Of a stretch of DNA of 64,000 nt, positions 11,801 through 20,388 are shown piece by piece. Numbering within the stretch: the first letter of the stretch is position 1; each line of letters begins with the position of its first letter. Made by a program: the position numbers and the translations under genes. The stretch comes from Monocercomonoides exilis (taxonomy: Eukaryota > Preaxostyla > Oxymonadida > Polymastigidae): contig LSRY02000018.1 of NCBI GenBank assembly GCA_001643675.2, positions 992,001-1,056,000 of the forward strand, in the 5' to 3' direction. The notes under the pieces are model-generated. The model worked only from the letters and a program-made list of their open reading frames with translations, had not been told where the DNA came from and ran no database searches.

Positions 11801-12892
11801 TTACTGAGTGAGAGTGGCTCCACTGAATACATCCTTGGAAGAGACTCTGACAAGATTCCTGAATGGGCATTGGAGAAAGATGAGGAAGAAGAGATAAGGA
11901 AGAGAACACCATCTCCATCCATTTCATCGACTTCGACCACAGATACCGAAACAACACTTGTTCGGGGAGAGAATATATGCCCCACCACTTCATCCATGTC
12001 AAACCTTGTGGATGCAATGGCATGTTCGTCTCCTCATGAGAAGCTGATTGTGGATCTGAGGGATTCTCTGTTCATGCTGCTTCATGGAAGAAATGAAAAA
12101 AAAGAAATGGCAATTGGGAGCTTGAAGGAGAGGGAGCAGACAGCTGCACAGATTCTGTTCTGGGTGGCTAATCTCGCTCTTCACTCATTTGATGAAATGG
12201 AAAACAAGCTTCAGTCATTGTCCAGTTTGAGTCCTCACATTGTGTTGTTTTCCGAACATATGGTCATTTGCATTGTGATGCATTCTGATTTCCTTTCATC
12301 TGACGATTCTGATTCATCTTTCTTGTCTTCGATAACCATTGTTTCCTCTTCATCCAATATTTCAGTTAAGAGCGAGAGATTCACAGACTCACCACCACCT
12401 TCATCGGCATTTGAGGATGAGAACGATTACAAAAAGGAGTGCCTGAGGTGGAAGGCACCAGAGTTGCAGATTAATAAAAAGATGGGAGCAACAAAAGAGT
12501 CGGTTTCGTTCTCGATTGGGATGATGCTGTGGGAGTGCCTAGCACTGGAGATTCCATTTGGGGAGTATGAAGCTGTGATAGCAGGAGAGAAGATCAGAGA
12601 TGGACAGAGGCCAGATATATCGAGAGTATCTGAATCGTCGCTGAAGCAGTTGATTGGGAGGTGTCTGTCTGAGGCAGGAGGGAATCGGCCTTCTTTGGAG
12701 GAGATAAAGCGGGAGACATTCCAGCATTTTGTTGGAGGTGCAGCAGTGATGACGATGTCAGATGCAATTTGCTATGTTGAGGGATCGAGCTATGTGAGAG
12801 AAGAGAGGAGCTGTTCAGAGAAGGAGGTTAGAGGAGAAGAGGAAGGGCAGAAATGCAACGATGAAAATAAAGAAAAGGAAGAGATGTGTTGA
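5900..12892 (+). CDS. Large surface protein: signal peptide, beta-helix repeats, one TM, C-terminal pseudokinase
   Basis: An intronless 2330-residue protein. Residues 1-25 are a signal peptide (MLSGIYSLIGIICVQFLCIG). Residues about 100-1700 hold right-handed beta-helix-type repeats with recurring GGGI/GGGM turns (GGAICMYNL, GGGLFC, GGGIYLSN, GGGIFLSL, GGGVYLGT), many Cys, and alternating V/I-x-N/S rungs. A single membrane helix (about residues 1870-1895, WIVIIMAAVLLIVLIVSIVL) is followed by a basic stop-transfer and a roughly 430-residue cytoplasmic part. Its last 250 residues resemble a protein kinase C-lobe: RWKAPEL (APE motif), FSIGMMLWEC, IPFGEYE, IRDGQRPDIS and CLSEAGGNRPSLEEI. I find no glycine-rich loop, VAIK-type Lys, HRD or DFG, so it is probably catalytically dead. 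Topology suggests an adhesin or receptor. A decayed paralogue lies at 53556. Function unknown. Confidence 0.88.
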   Translation: MLSGIYSLIGIICVQFLCIGAASAEAEQAEKSINERNIYYLKNPLLNVLQNDASDGKYVCEVIAEGNEDGTKEAEKHEKGMNNCVKMLNEGYNRIEEGNPDEKTNNSKFYEEQKMWKGGRCFRESMIEGCLILVNSSMKLKSLGLRQNDEGNVIKAGHGSHVELKECDIMTVSETSPFCLSGSCGLLTNISLRSSSTTFLKAFPSLFSSKALEGKHSGKCVVSIFSSHFSSFCVSSAPFISSPSIPLVSLSKLTFFNISTATSDCSSSATSFYETSCLMSSCSFSSVCDVYDGGIVPSLNNPFSSLTASNSSFIGCCRTRNVKHEGTSDGKLTPGRQNTTENGANSFTWCEWNGSKTTGTSDSVSDGMSSGGAICMYNLKNGELSVSHCSFNGCIAFSRGGGLFCHTIKSIHIENNVFNVCTAQNQHGGGMLIYTISSCTCISGCELQNCKAKGTGGGIYLSNLNVSGTGCVGVEYGGGENACIFDCNINSCSVSNNYGGGMHCQNAPAAFKMRSMQFISCSARQEGGGLDFRPYQSTAPGDKLYCYFFFFHDCRCTTTSTPYGHDAYFQDNYNLFSSNNPFDESYTTNIDNARVCYAFNYSKPQGYTYQHTEKKDWLKEGMKDRYVGVSGSNKNNKCGADEINSCLSVGNAVEKSIFWMRSTITVLDGKHVSEKETINIGEKKINVLGKGKETSVIGTNSLSSSSITLFSVTSGQLAVGHVGIDHNATRDSSPNVFVVSVGSGTLSLEDVLIFSSVNGESEISASIFVMELSQLRMSDIEIENMKMSQPLFVEPSTEESVQGESMLVNVTIRNVNRTTEGDGVVMAKSVKGGETFVVWNTTIEECECMNGNGGGIKVELLSSTSKVLIGDSMSHSGGTTSFNQCKCSKCGGGIFLSLADADAQFELSNTLVFERNEAEYGRNMFISASDLNKTVTNDSFNFNYLSMINDKTLFVGSDNFHSNKDLFMFLVPYSSFEIFISSSGFDVARCGSEKEPCFTMWKGMENMKIGTGMKTIQIEGSTFIRDSFNVSNYQIKKSVKMGEENVKATLNFEKAIGSQLEYFMENDIHLELTNIQLHLTSGFGNSAKTIISNRGGDLVIRECSFHSEAGVNNGFDSVFVDVIGGSMEVNDLSIESCNVGNSIFVIHDSGITCHFVNVRVESLNESRGCILSIKKSEQGLKINEGDEEYVNIEIDKSSFSGIKRSGNGPSVLESMSENKICLVVNESSITEGKAETSENGGAIFFSLGKSGSMKMIKSEVSQCSCTNGKGGGVYLGTKERGDLNFTFVGMKFSANTASVGNDIFIECFNITSQINERQFRFDLRENHYSRINAIYGRDECEYKDDTNLIGFVTIHQSDTIIVSSVNGSDERQCGTNALLCHSIDYGLMHLTSDFMSVMIVVEESVIGGEINLKEMSLSSKNRDLCEVEVETEIEKTREALVTTTGTVSLVRVNFAFDSNFISSHESLISPEGGILEVMNCSFTTKQLTEGVNEEFANIPYHIFNMAKGELQLDGCTISYLILQKSALYLSSTILSTVDSITIFNSTIETSLIDINECGQLILEDFNTENVTVEGSGESLISCSSMKNTMQLTNCTMSGVCSKTPKGKLMKLENCTDVKMDSCIFDGSSKERNEKNLNEEKDICRWDGSLVDVVKSSVVMKDTTISNSPDGGITMSGGRIVIKAGNFSNNNPSIEGYPSLRRNVICSDSGTLNLMSLKGGDGVLPNSSLWILNDGCSFEGIASERDSSFFIPVLESVEAKEEANRMKLTFKGMLLVPCNLSFSIVKRKGEEKEIEKHDFDSNGFLSEREVEGSVAKDLISSCGNEIEVSAHILFGNSNSPSSTNSFILKNASEAKANGDERIAEGGKEGKSLWMWIVIIMAAVLLIVLIVSIVLAVRWRKAKNEAKDLREIVNDNIKKDPKAFEMVTMEMTPEEQWRRAEREAEKKNEERIKKRINGKEMVHSESEEYLLSESGSTEYILGRDSDKIPEWALEKDEEEEIRKRTPSPSISSTSTTDTETTLVRGENICPTTSSMSNLVDAMACSSPHEKLIVDLRDSLFMLLHGRNEKKEMAIGSLKEREQTAAQILFWVANLALHSFDEMENKLQSLSSLSPHIVLFSEHMVICIVMHSDFLSSDDSDSSFLSSITIVSSSSNISVKSERFTDSPPPSSAFEDENDYKKECLRWKAPELQINKKMGATKESVSFSIGMMLWECLALEIPFGEYEAVIAGEKIRDGQRPDISRVSESSLKQLIGRCLSEAGGNRPSLEEIKRETFQHFVGGAAVMTMSDAICYVEGSSYVREERSCSEKEVRGEEEGQKCNDENKEKEEMC

Positions 12893-13980
12893 AGAAACTG
12901 AGAAGAAAATATCTTGGAGATTGCTGCAAATAAGAGGGGACAAAAGTGAAACAAAGATTCGATTGCTCATATGCATTTGTATTTCGAAGAGAATATTTCA
13001 AGATTAAGCAGCTTTCGATATTTTGGAAATTGGAAGGAATATTCAAAACACATAAGAATCAGAATTGTTTGGTGATTGCAAATGGGTGTTTGCTAACCAC
13101 TTGGATTGAGTTGGCTGAACACTGTTGAATTCAATGAAGAGCTTTTCTTTTCTAATCACCTTTTTTTTTCAGACAGAGTATTTATTTGAAATTATTTCGA
13201 TTTTTGTTCACAATTACACTTATTTATATTTTCATTCAGATTTTTGTTTGAGAGAGATTTGTTAAGAGTCATTTGATTTGAAAGTCATTTTCTTTGTTGA
13301 ATTGTTCTTATTTATTTATTTCTTCAAATCTGTATTCATCAAATTCCAAAACAACACCATTGGCAACTTTTTTTCGTTTGATGCGTATTTTACGATGATA
13401 ATATGCAATTCGCAAAGATGGTCATTTGAGTTGATATTTCTCACATTCACTATAATATCATTTTGAGTGTTCATTTTCGTTTTTATGAAATATTCAAATT
13501 GTGAATGAGAATTATTGTTTGTTTTCATGATAGTCAGTGTTCTCTTCTGAAAGAAATTGTTCGGTTTATCATCATCAAAATGATTGTTTCCTTTGGAATA
13601 TTGATCAATAAAAAAGAATTCGTGAAAATGAAAAGATCTCTGAATGTGAATGATTTTTACATTTTCAATTCATTCAAATGGCAAAAAAACTGAACCTGAG
13701 GATAAATGAAAAAAGCACTTGGAACATTTCATAAAAAAACAACAAACTTATGTGCATAATCTGTTTGAATAATACACAAATTGTTTTTAAAATGTTGATA
13801 AAGCTTTATTTGAATTTGAAGGTGTCAAAAATTTGTTAATTCAAATTAAAAAACAAGAATGAAAAAAAGAAAAAAATAATTTGAGCATTCTATCAAATTG
13901 GAAAAAATTACATAATTAAAAAACTTTGGATATAATTTGAATTGAAACATTAAATTCTGCATAATGAAAGAATTTCTAAC
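12893..13980. other. Spacer downstream of the surface-protein gene
   Basis: AT-rich, with several short frames of 60-70 codons on both strands but none with family resemblance or a splice pattern. Presumably contains the 3' UTR of the upstream gene. Confidence 0.45.
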
Positions 13981-14254
13981 ATGGGACAAAATATTTGACT
14001 TCAGGCATATTCATTGAAAAATCATGGAAATGAGATGAACTTATAGTGATAAATATATTTGAAATAAATGGGTATATTTTTTGAAATACGTTTGATGTCA
14101 CAAAACACAATGTTATTATATCAATGATGTTTGTTTACAGACATGAAAATCAAATTTATTTCAAAATTTGAGAAAAAGAAATAAAGATATGAGAGAATCA
14201 ATATTTCAAATTATGGTGCAGAAAAAGCTTGAAAGTCTGAATTTCACCCCATAT
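13981..14254 (+). repeat. Family C inverted-repeat element, copy C2
   Basis: Begins ATGGGACAAAATATTTGACT and ends GAATTTCACCCCATAT, the inverse of the opposite end of other copies. It abuts the left edge of Merlin relic 1 directly, and a same-orientation copy (C3) abuts the right edge. Confidence 0.68.
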
Positions 14255-15096
14255 TTGAAGGAGATATCTTTTTTTCGAAGTCATCTCCAAACAAACTCTT
14301 CTTTTTTATTCTTTTGTATTTAGTGCAAAAATTTTGAATTGATCAGTGCTTATTGTTGACTGGAGTTGGTCGAAATACAGTCGGTTTTTGGTATTCTGTT
14401 GCTAGAGCATCAATCGGAATTCCAATGTCGAGTGTGAGGCTTGTTCTTGGAGGAGAAGGATGTATTATGGAAATGGATGGAGTGATTTCGAAAAAAAGAA
14501 AGTTCCACAAAGTGAAAAAGAAAAACAAAGATGGCTTAATGGTGCAGTGCAAAGAAAAGAAAATATTAAAATTGGGAAATGTTTATTATTAGAGTTCCTA
14601 ACAAAAAAGAAGACTCTGATACTTATCATTGAATCAAACCATCAGAAAGGAACAACGATTTTCAGTAATGAGAAGTGGTGCATATAAGTGCTTGAATGAA
14701 TTGGGTTTCAAATATCTGACGATCTACCACAAATACGAATTCAGAAATTCAGAAACAGGAGCATGCACTTATTTGATAAAGAGTTGAAGGTTTCATTGAA
14801 GAAGATAATTGCCTCCTTGTGGAATAAAAGAAAAGTTTATCGATGATTTAATTGCTTCGTTTTTTCTTCAACGAGAAAATGATATGCTATTACAAGAATT
14901 TGTGAGGAATGTCACCAATTACAAGTTAACAGAAGTTGCATTTCCCTGTGACCATGATGATGGAGAATGAGACGATGAAGCAGATGTTCCCAAAATTGAG
15001 AAGAAAGCAGTTTATATTCATGAGAAAGATAATGAAGATTTGGGAGATGGAGCAGATGCGAGTGAATATTTTGAATCATAACATTTGTGATCATTT
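14255..15096 (+). pseudogene. Merlin/IS1595-type transposase relic 1
   Basis: Nucleotide homologue of relic 2 (52013-52866). Recognisable pieces in different frames include VGRNTVGFWYSVARASIGIP, LGGEGCIMEMDG (position of the first catalytic Asp), KGTTIFSNE (second Asp position, now Asn), ETGACTYLI and the acidic end GDGADASEY. Order and spacing match ISXO2/IS1595-like DDE transposases, the group that includes eukaryotic Merlin elements. Several frameshifts and stops, and changed catalytic positions, make it inactive. Confidence 0.78.
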
Positions 15097-15100
15097 TTAA

Positions 15101-15375
15101 ATGGGGCATAATATTTTTCTTCAGGCATTTTCATTGAAAAATTATGCACTTTTCATTGACTTTTTGAGATCAAAAAACATAGTTAAAAGGGATTTATTTT
15201 TTGACATTTGTGAAATGTCACCACACTTTATGTTTTTATTTCAACGATGCCTGTTTGCAGATATGAAAATCAAATTAATTTTGAAATCCGAGAAAGTTAA
15301 ATAAAGTTATGAGTGAAACCATTATTTTGTCCTTTGTGCAAAAAATGCTTGGAAGTTCATATTTTCCCCCAAATA
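15101..15375 (+). repeat. Family C inverted-repeat element, copy C3
   Basis: Begins ATGGGGCATAATATTTTTCT and ends ATATTTTCCCCCAAAT. Aligns end to end with C2 (shared blocks: TTCAGGCATTTTCATTGAAA, GATATGAAAATCAAATTAAT, ATAAAGTTATGAG). It starts a few bases after the last base shared by Merlin relics 1 and 2. Confidence 0.68.
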
Positions 15376-15796
15376 TTAATGAGCAATATTTTCAAATACT
15401 TAATGAACTTGAACAACACAAACCCGCTATTATTAACATGTTAAAATGCATTTCAACAATAAACAATTTGAAACAAAGTTGTTATATAATTTTTGGCTAG
15501 GAAGGAAAGTGAGCATATGCCAAAAGTGTGAATGGGCGAAAAACGATCTGAAAAAATTCGATTTCAGTATTTTTGTTTATTTATGCTATTATTAATTTAT
15601 GCAATTATAATATTTCGAAAGTGGTCTTTCAAATTGCAGTGATTCAAAACTGAAAATTTATCTTTGAAATCCAAAAGAAATTTTTATTTCGAAAACTTTT
15701 CACTAATAAAAAGAACCCCAATCAGTCGATTAATTCAAAATTTTTCGTTAAACATAACCCTAATAAACACATTGATAAGGGGAAAATTTTTATTGA

Positions 15797-16487
15797 TAGA
15801 ACGCATTGAGACAGGTTTGCTCCGAAATTATGAGAATTGATTGTTAAGTTTGGGTGGTTTGAGTGAAAACTTTTCCCTCCCAAAATGAAGTGGAAAAAAG
15901 TGTGAGATAATATACAAAACTATAGCATTAAAAAATTGTGTAATAAAATAATGTATTGTTTGCTTCTCTTCACCACCAACTTCTCCTTTTTCCATGGCGG
16001 CAAAGACCAGAGTGCGTGGGACATTGCCACTCTGAGCTTTCTCCTGCAATCCGTGTAGGGGTGCGGTGGGGCGGGTGTTCCAAAACGGATCTGAAAGAAA
16101 AACCAATCAAGCTTTCGCGATGCGTGGAAAAGGAAACTGCCTATGCAGTACTCTGCCTCCCGCTTTTTTGCTGTATAAGCAGTTCAACCACAGTCATCAC
16201 ACACTGCATATAAAAAAAATATTATTTTTTTCTTTCCTACTCATTCACACAAAATATTGGAGAAGGCCTATGATTAAAACTGTTTCTTTATTCCATTTAT
16301 ATCTGTCCTGGTTTTAGGTGCACACATGTCTCTTCGGGCGGGTGTTCTCTTCATCTTTCCTTTAATATCTAACCCTTTTCCCAGTCATCTTTCAACCTGT
16401 GAATTGCTCATTCTAACACTTGACCACATATCGTCTCTCCATCCGCGTTAGTATTATCTCGGAGCAAACCTGTCTCACTGCGTTCTA
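15797..16487. repeat. 691-bp segment bounded by 29-bp inverted repeats
   Basis: The left arm 15797-15825 (TAGAACGCATTGAGACAGGT...) and right arm 16459-16487 are inverse complements with one mismatch. The interior turns abruptly GC-richer at about 15990-16160. A third, direct-orientation version of the arm lies at 16515-16547. Together these may be the termini or internal complementary region of the adjacent DIRS-like element, or a separate inserted element. No ORF is convincing. Confidence 0.55.
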
Positions 16488-16514
16488 TTAATTCACAATA
16501 GATTGAATATACCA

Positions 16515-16547
16515 ACGCAAGGAGCAGGTTTGCTCCTCGATAATGAG
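16515..16547. other. Third arm copy with perfect hairpin
   Basis: Contains GGAGCAGGTTTGCTCC (16521-16536), a 6-bp stem with a 4-base loop, followed by TCGATAATGAG that parallels the left arm of the 691-bp segment (15801-15834). Confidence 0.45.
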
Positions 16548-16619
16548 TCTTGAAAGCCCTTTTGTTGTATTTTTTTTCTTATAAAATTTTATAATTAATT
16601 ATTTCATTCTTGTATGATT

Positions 16620-16985
16620 TTAAACCCACCCACCTAGCACGTCATGGTGCGGCTGATGTTTAGAGTGCCTGTGGATGAAGATGAGGCACCCATGCTTTTC
16701 ACTTTCCCTCTCTTGGGGTATTTCTAAGGCGCCTCCGTCAGGGCACCAGATTTTGCGATGTTCTTTCCCATCTGTCCAACACTTCACACACCACTCTTCT
16801 TTCGATCCCTGCCTTTCTTTCGATGAGGAGTTGTATCTTCTCTTCACGTCAGCTCGCAAACGCTGCTGGGAATTATGGAGAGTGCTTTCCAATGAGAGGG
16901 TTGTCGTGGGATGGCATTCTGTGACTTCGTTGTTTCGCTTTGCTTTCCCCCTCACCTCTGCGGACTGTCTTTTCTCCTTAAGCAC
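16620..16985 (-). pseudogene. Unassigned ORF downstream of the DIRS recombinase
   Basis: A 121-codon open frame with GC content like the retrotransposon and a small Cys pair (CVKCWTDG ... WCPDGG). It is not in frame with the recombinase pieces upstream. It may be a remnant of element sequence or chance; no family recognised. Confidence 0.25.
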
Positions 16986-17131
16986 TTCACCGTATCTCTG
17001 TTTTTATCTTCTGCTGCTGCTATAGCTTTCTCTTCGGTGCGATCTTTTCGATCTGCTTTTGTTTTTTTGATTCTCGCTTCCTTCCTTTCACAATCCTACT
17101 CTCACTTGTCTGCTTCTCCTCTGGGTGGTTC

Positions 17132-18110
17132 TTAGCTACCAATTGTCTCTGGGAAACATTTTGTGTCCTGAACTTGTAGCACGGTGTAATACTCCTGGGC
17201 TACTCTAGAGCCCGGAGCACATCTCGCATATGCATTGATTGCATTCCAATCTGCATATTCTTGTTCTGCTGAATGTGTTTTCACTGCATGTTTAATCGAG
17301 TACGTGGTATATGCATCGGATATTACATTCTCTCTCAGTTCAATTACCAATTCTTCTTTTTTCCTCTGCAAATTTGCAGGTTGATTCTCAATAACATCGA
17401 ACCACACATGTCCATCCTTGAATGTTGTCCTGGTGTAATCCATCCAACGTTGGAGCACCACGACTGCATCGATACGTGGGTTTGGATGCTTATTAATATT
17501 TACTATAATAATCTTCCCTCCATTCGTCTTTGTCTGAACTTGTGTTTGTGTTGCATTATCCTTGAATGAAGAAGTCTTCCTCCTCATTCTCTCCAGCTCC
17601 GCTGACTTAAACACCCAAAAATCACAGTGAGGATGAGGGTTCTTCTTTGGAGAATTTGTAGGTCTACAGAATTCCATGTGGCTTCTGCCCATTTTGTAAT
17701 TATTGAAAGATCCCACATTGATTTGCATCGCTTGCCCCTTCTTGGTTTCTTTCCCACATAGGTTTTTCGAAATATCTCTATATCCTTCCCATCAATTTTC
17801 GTCTCTCTTAACATATTTTTTGAATCAAGTACTTTCCGTACAGTCTGATGAATCACTCCACTTGAAAGATTTGTGTTAGATAGAGTCTCAAAAAAATCTG
17901 CTATAATCCACTTGTTCTCTTTGGTTGTGAAGGGGTCAGTATCATCAAAACTTTCTTCGTCTAAAATTTGTTTTAATCTTAACAGCGTTCTCAATGTTTC
18001 TCTTTCACTCTTTAAATTTCTCAGTATTGCTGCTGCAATGTCCTTCGCTCCAACGTATTCTCCCCAAACTAAAAAGAGGTCCCTTCCTTGGGTATTTTCC
18101 TCTCCAATGT
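17132..18110 (-). pseudogene. DIRS-type tyrosine recombinase, frameshifted
   Basis: Two overlapping frames form one enzyme. The N-terminal half (18110 down to about 17610) shows the core-binding part ending in KRCKSMWDLSIITKWAEATW and the start of the catalytic domain TLILTVIFGC. The C-terminal half in a second frame continues with FKSAELERMRR, KHPNPRIDAVVVLQRWMDY, AYTTYSIKHAVKTH, then INAYARCAPGSRVAQEYYTV carrying the candidate nucleophilic Tyr. The frame change falls at a short T run near 17610. In the usual H-x-x-R block of related recombinases I would expect ARHAPGS; here it reads ARCAPGS, a probable loss of a catalytic His. The upstream edge is interrupted by the inserted E1 element. Confidence 0.72.
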
Positions 18111-18350
18111 GGGTAATTCTTTTTGAAAAGTCACAAATGTTTAATTTTCATGAAAAACAAAAATTTCATATTTTGCTCAAATTTTTGTTAACATACACCA
18201 AACTTCACTAATAAGGAATCTATTTCTGTATAATGCTATTTCGTTCACTTAGAAGAATATTCGTGAGAAGAAACAGAAATTTGAGCAAAATATGAAATTT
18301 TTGATTTATTTGAAAATAAAACATTTGCGACTTTTCAAAAAGAATTACCC
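18111..18350. repeat. Family E inverted-repeat element, copy E1, nested in the DIRS element
   Basis: 240 bp, starting GGGTAATTCTTTTTGAAAAG and ending CTTTTCAAAAAGAATTACCC, a perfect 20-bp inverted pair; imperfect complementarity continues inward. AT-rich inside a GC-richer host sequence, it separates the RNase H and recombinase coding regions. A degenerate copy is at 4683-4905. Confidence 0.82.
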
Positions 18351-18483
18351 GTGTAATATTTATTACATCTCCTGGGGGTTATTTTCAGCCTTCCCTTTTT
18401 ATCTCTTCTCCTGAATTCATACACTCCTGAAAGGTACCCAGGGTCTTTATCGAATGCCCAGGCTGCTGCAGCGTAGTCCAGGT

Positions 18484-20388
18484 CTACCCACGCCAGGCTT
18501 GCAGAATCAGAATCGTCAGATCCCTCTGAGCTTCGTTCATCTTCTCTTTCATCACTCGTCCAATGTTTCTCAGGAACGGGTGGACTAGCACTATGTCGTC
18601 TTCTGGTGTTCCTCTCTCTTTCTTCCTTCTCACGGAGGATAGTCTCCAAGTACTCCCGCAGGGAACCGGTGCAATCTGTTCTAAAGTTGTATCTCGTATT
18701 CTCGGTGCGGCTATTTGCAATATCTCTGCGACTTTCTCCCCCCTCAGTGCATAGTCCAGCTTTCTCTCCATCCGGCTGAGTGCGTCTGCCTCCGTGTTCT
18801 GCTCTCCCTGGAGGTGTTCTGTCTGCATTGTCATGTTCAGGTTGTTCAATTTCTTCTCCAATGCTCTCAGTGTTGGAATGAGCGATGGCGCTCCCCTCTT
18901 CTTCTGAATCGTCCATCTCGTGGACATGTTGTCTGTCTTCAGACGAATATGATCTGTCTTCTGCTGTTGCAGCCACGCTTACTTTCTCTCTTGTGTCCTC
19001 AACACTGCTCTGGACTCCTTCTCGTTTATCGCTAACGCACTCTTATGGAGTGTCCAACTTCCGTGAACATAAGTCTTCTCCTCTTTGTTCTCTCTCGGTA
19101 TTGTTAATACTGCACGCCAACCCAGCTCTGAAGCGTCCGTTGCAAGTTCTGCTGGGCTTGTTCTCTTCCTCAGGCACCTTGATCTGTTCTCTCGAAGTGT
19201 TTTCCTCCAATGTGTAAATTCTCCTAACATCATTGGGTTGGCTATCACAGTTCCGTTCCAGCCTCCGCGGGCTATTGCCCTCCTCAGTGCGTATTGCATG
19301 CGTTTCATCCACAAACTGGCTGGTAGATGTTGCAACCTCACAAAATTCAGCTTCCCGAGGAGTGCTGCTAAATCCCTCGTTTTCTGTCTCCTCCATTTAT
19401 GTGCATGTGCTATCCATGTTCTCACATCCTCCAGGAGCAGCACTCTCTTCCTTTCATGCAGCGTCACTTTCATCTTCTCTGAATTCCACAACCACCCCAG
19501 AAACTCCACGCTCCCTGTTGGTTCTTGATTCAGTTTCTCTTCCGACAGTATCCAGCCCAGATTTCTCAGAAACTGGGCTATCTCCTGTGAGATCAATCTC
19601 AATGCATCCCTGTCTATGTGCATGAGGAGAATGTCGTCAATGTATATTACAAGCTTCACTTTCCACTGTCCTCTGATATATGATGCTACCCGTCTCATTA
19701 TCTTCGTGAAAACTCTTGAAGCATCCTTCACTCCAAAGTGCATCCCTACGTAGTAAAAGTATTGATTTTGAAAGCTGAAGCACAGGAAGGGACTTAATTG
19801 TTCGTCCACTTTGACATGCTGATAAGCGCTCGATATGTCAAGAGTGGTCATCCAATCGTTCTCCTCCAGGAGTTCCACAACTGTCTCCTGGGAATCCATC
19901 TTGAAATGCTTTCCCTGCACTTCCTCGTTTAGCGCCCTGCAATCTGGTATCTTTCTCCGCTTTCCGTTTATCTTTATCACCATGAATGTCGGGTTGAACC
20001 ACTTCACCTCCGACTCCTGTATGGGCTTCATCACTCCTTCTTTCAATTCCTCCTCCAAGAGGGATAAATAATTGTTCATCATCTCTGTTGTTCCCCGAAA
20101 CTCTTGTCTGTGTTTTCTCTCCTCCAGTGAGATTGGGGATTGGGAACTTTTCCATCGAGCTTTTATACTACGGCTCACCAGTTTGTCTTCCCCAATTTTC
20201 TTCCACTCATTCAGTCTGTTCACTAGTCTCCCAGGAAGTGGCTCCTTAGGTGGTCCAATCACTATATTCTTCTTCACTTCTTGCTTCTTGTGGCCATGCT
20301 GCGTCTGTGTGATCTCTTCCCCTTCAAGAGTATCAAATATTGCCTTCTTCGAGCTCATCTCCAGGGCTCTCCCAATTAGTGACTAGAA
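18484..20388 (-). pseudogene. DIRS-like reverse transcriptase and RNase H with in-frame stop
   Basis: One frame from 20388 to 18484 broken once by TAA at 18979-18981. RT motifs in order: PTFMVIKINGKRRKIPD, MTTLDISSAYQHV (motif A Asp), YVGMHFGVKDASRVFTKIM, YIDDILLMHID (catalytic DD), and GSVEFLGWLWN. RNase H follows with PAELATDASELGWRAVL (first Asp) and, after the TAA, DHIRLKTDNMSTRW, ALEKKLNNLNMTMQTEHL and GEQNTEADALSRMER. Because the frame is the same on both sides of the TAA and host genes do not recode TAA, this is a nonsense mutation. A second overlapping frame at 18335-18976 is a shadow. Confidence 0.85.

Noticed and set aside
16675-17135. Plus-strand ORFs in the GC-richer region
   Set aside because: Opposite to the retrotransposon coding strand, with Leu/Ser-rich antisense composition and no family match.
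18335-18976. 213-codon minus-strand ORF as a separate gene in the DIRS element
   Set aside because: The RNase H signature lies in the other overlapping frame (18484-18978); this frame is a shadow that ends inside the inserted E1 element.
18979-18981. In-frame TAA in RNase H as a sign of a TAA/TAG-to-Gln code, known from one oxymonad
   Set aside because: Long host proteins (2330, 1354 and 1105 residues) contain no in-frame TAA or TAG and several host genes end with TAA. The stop fits ordinary decay of a dead element.
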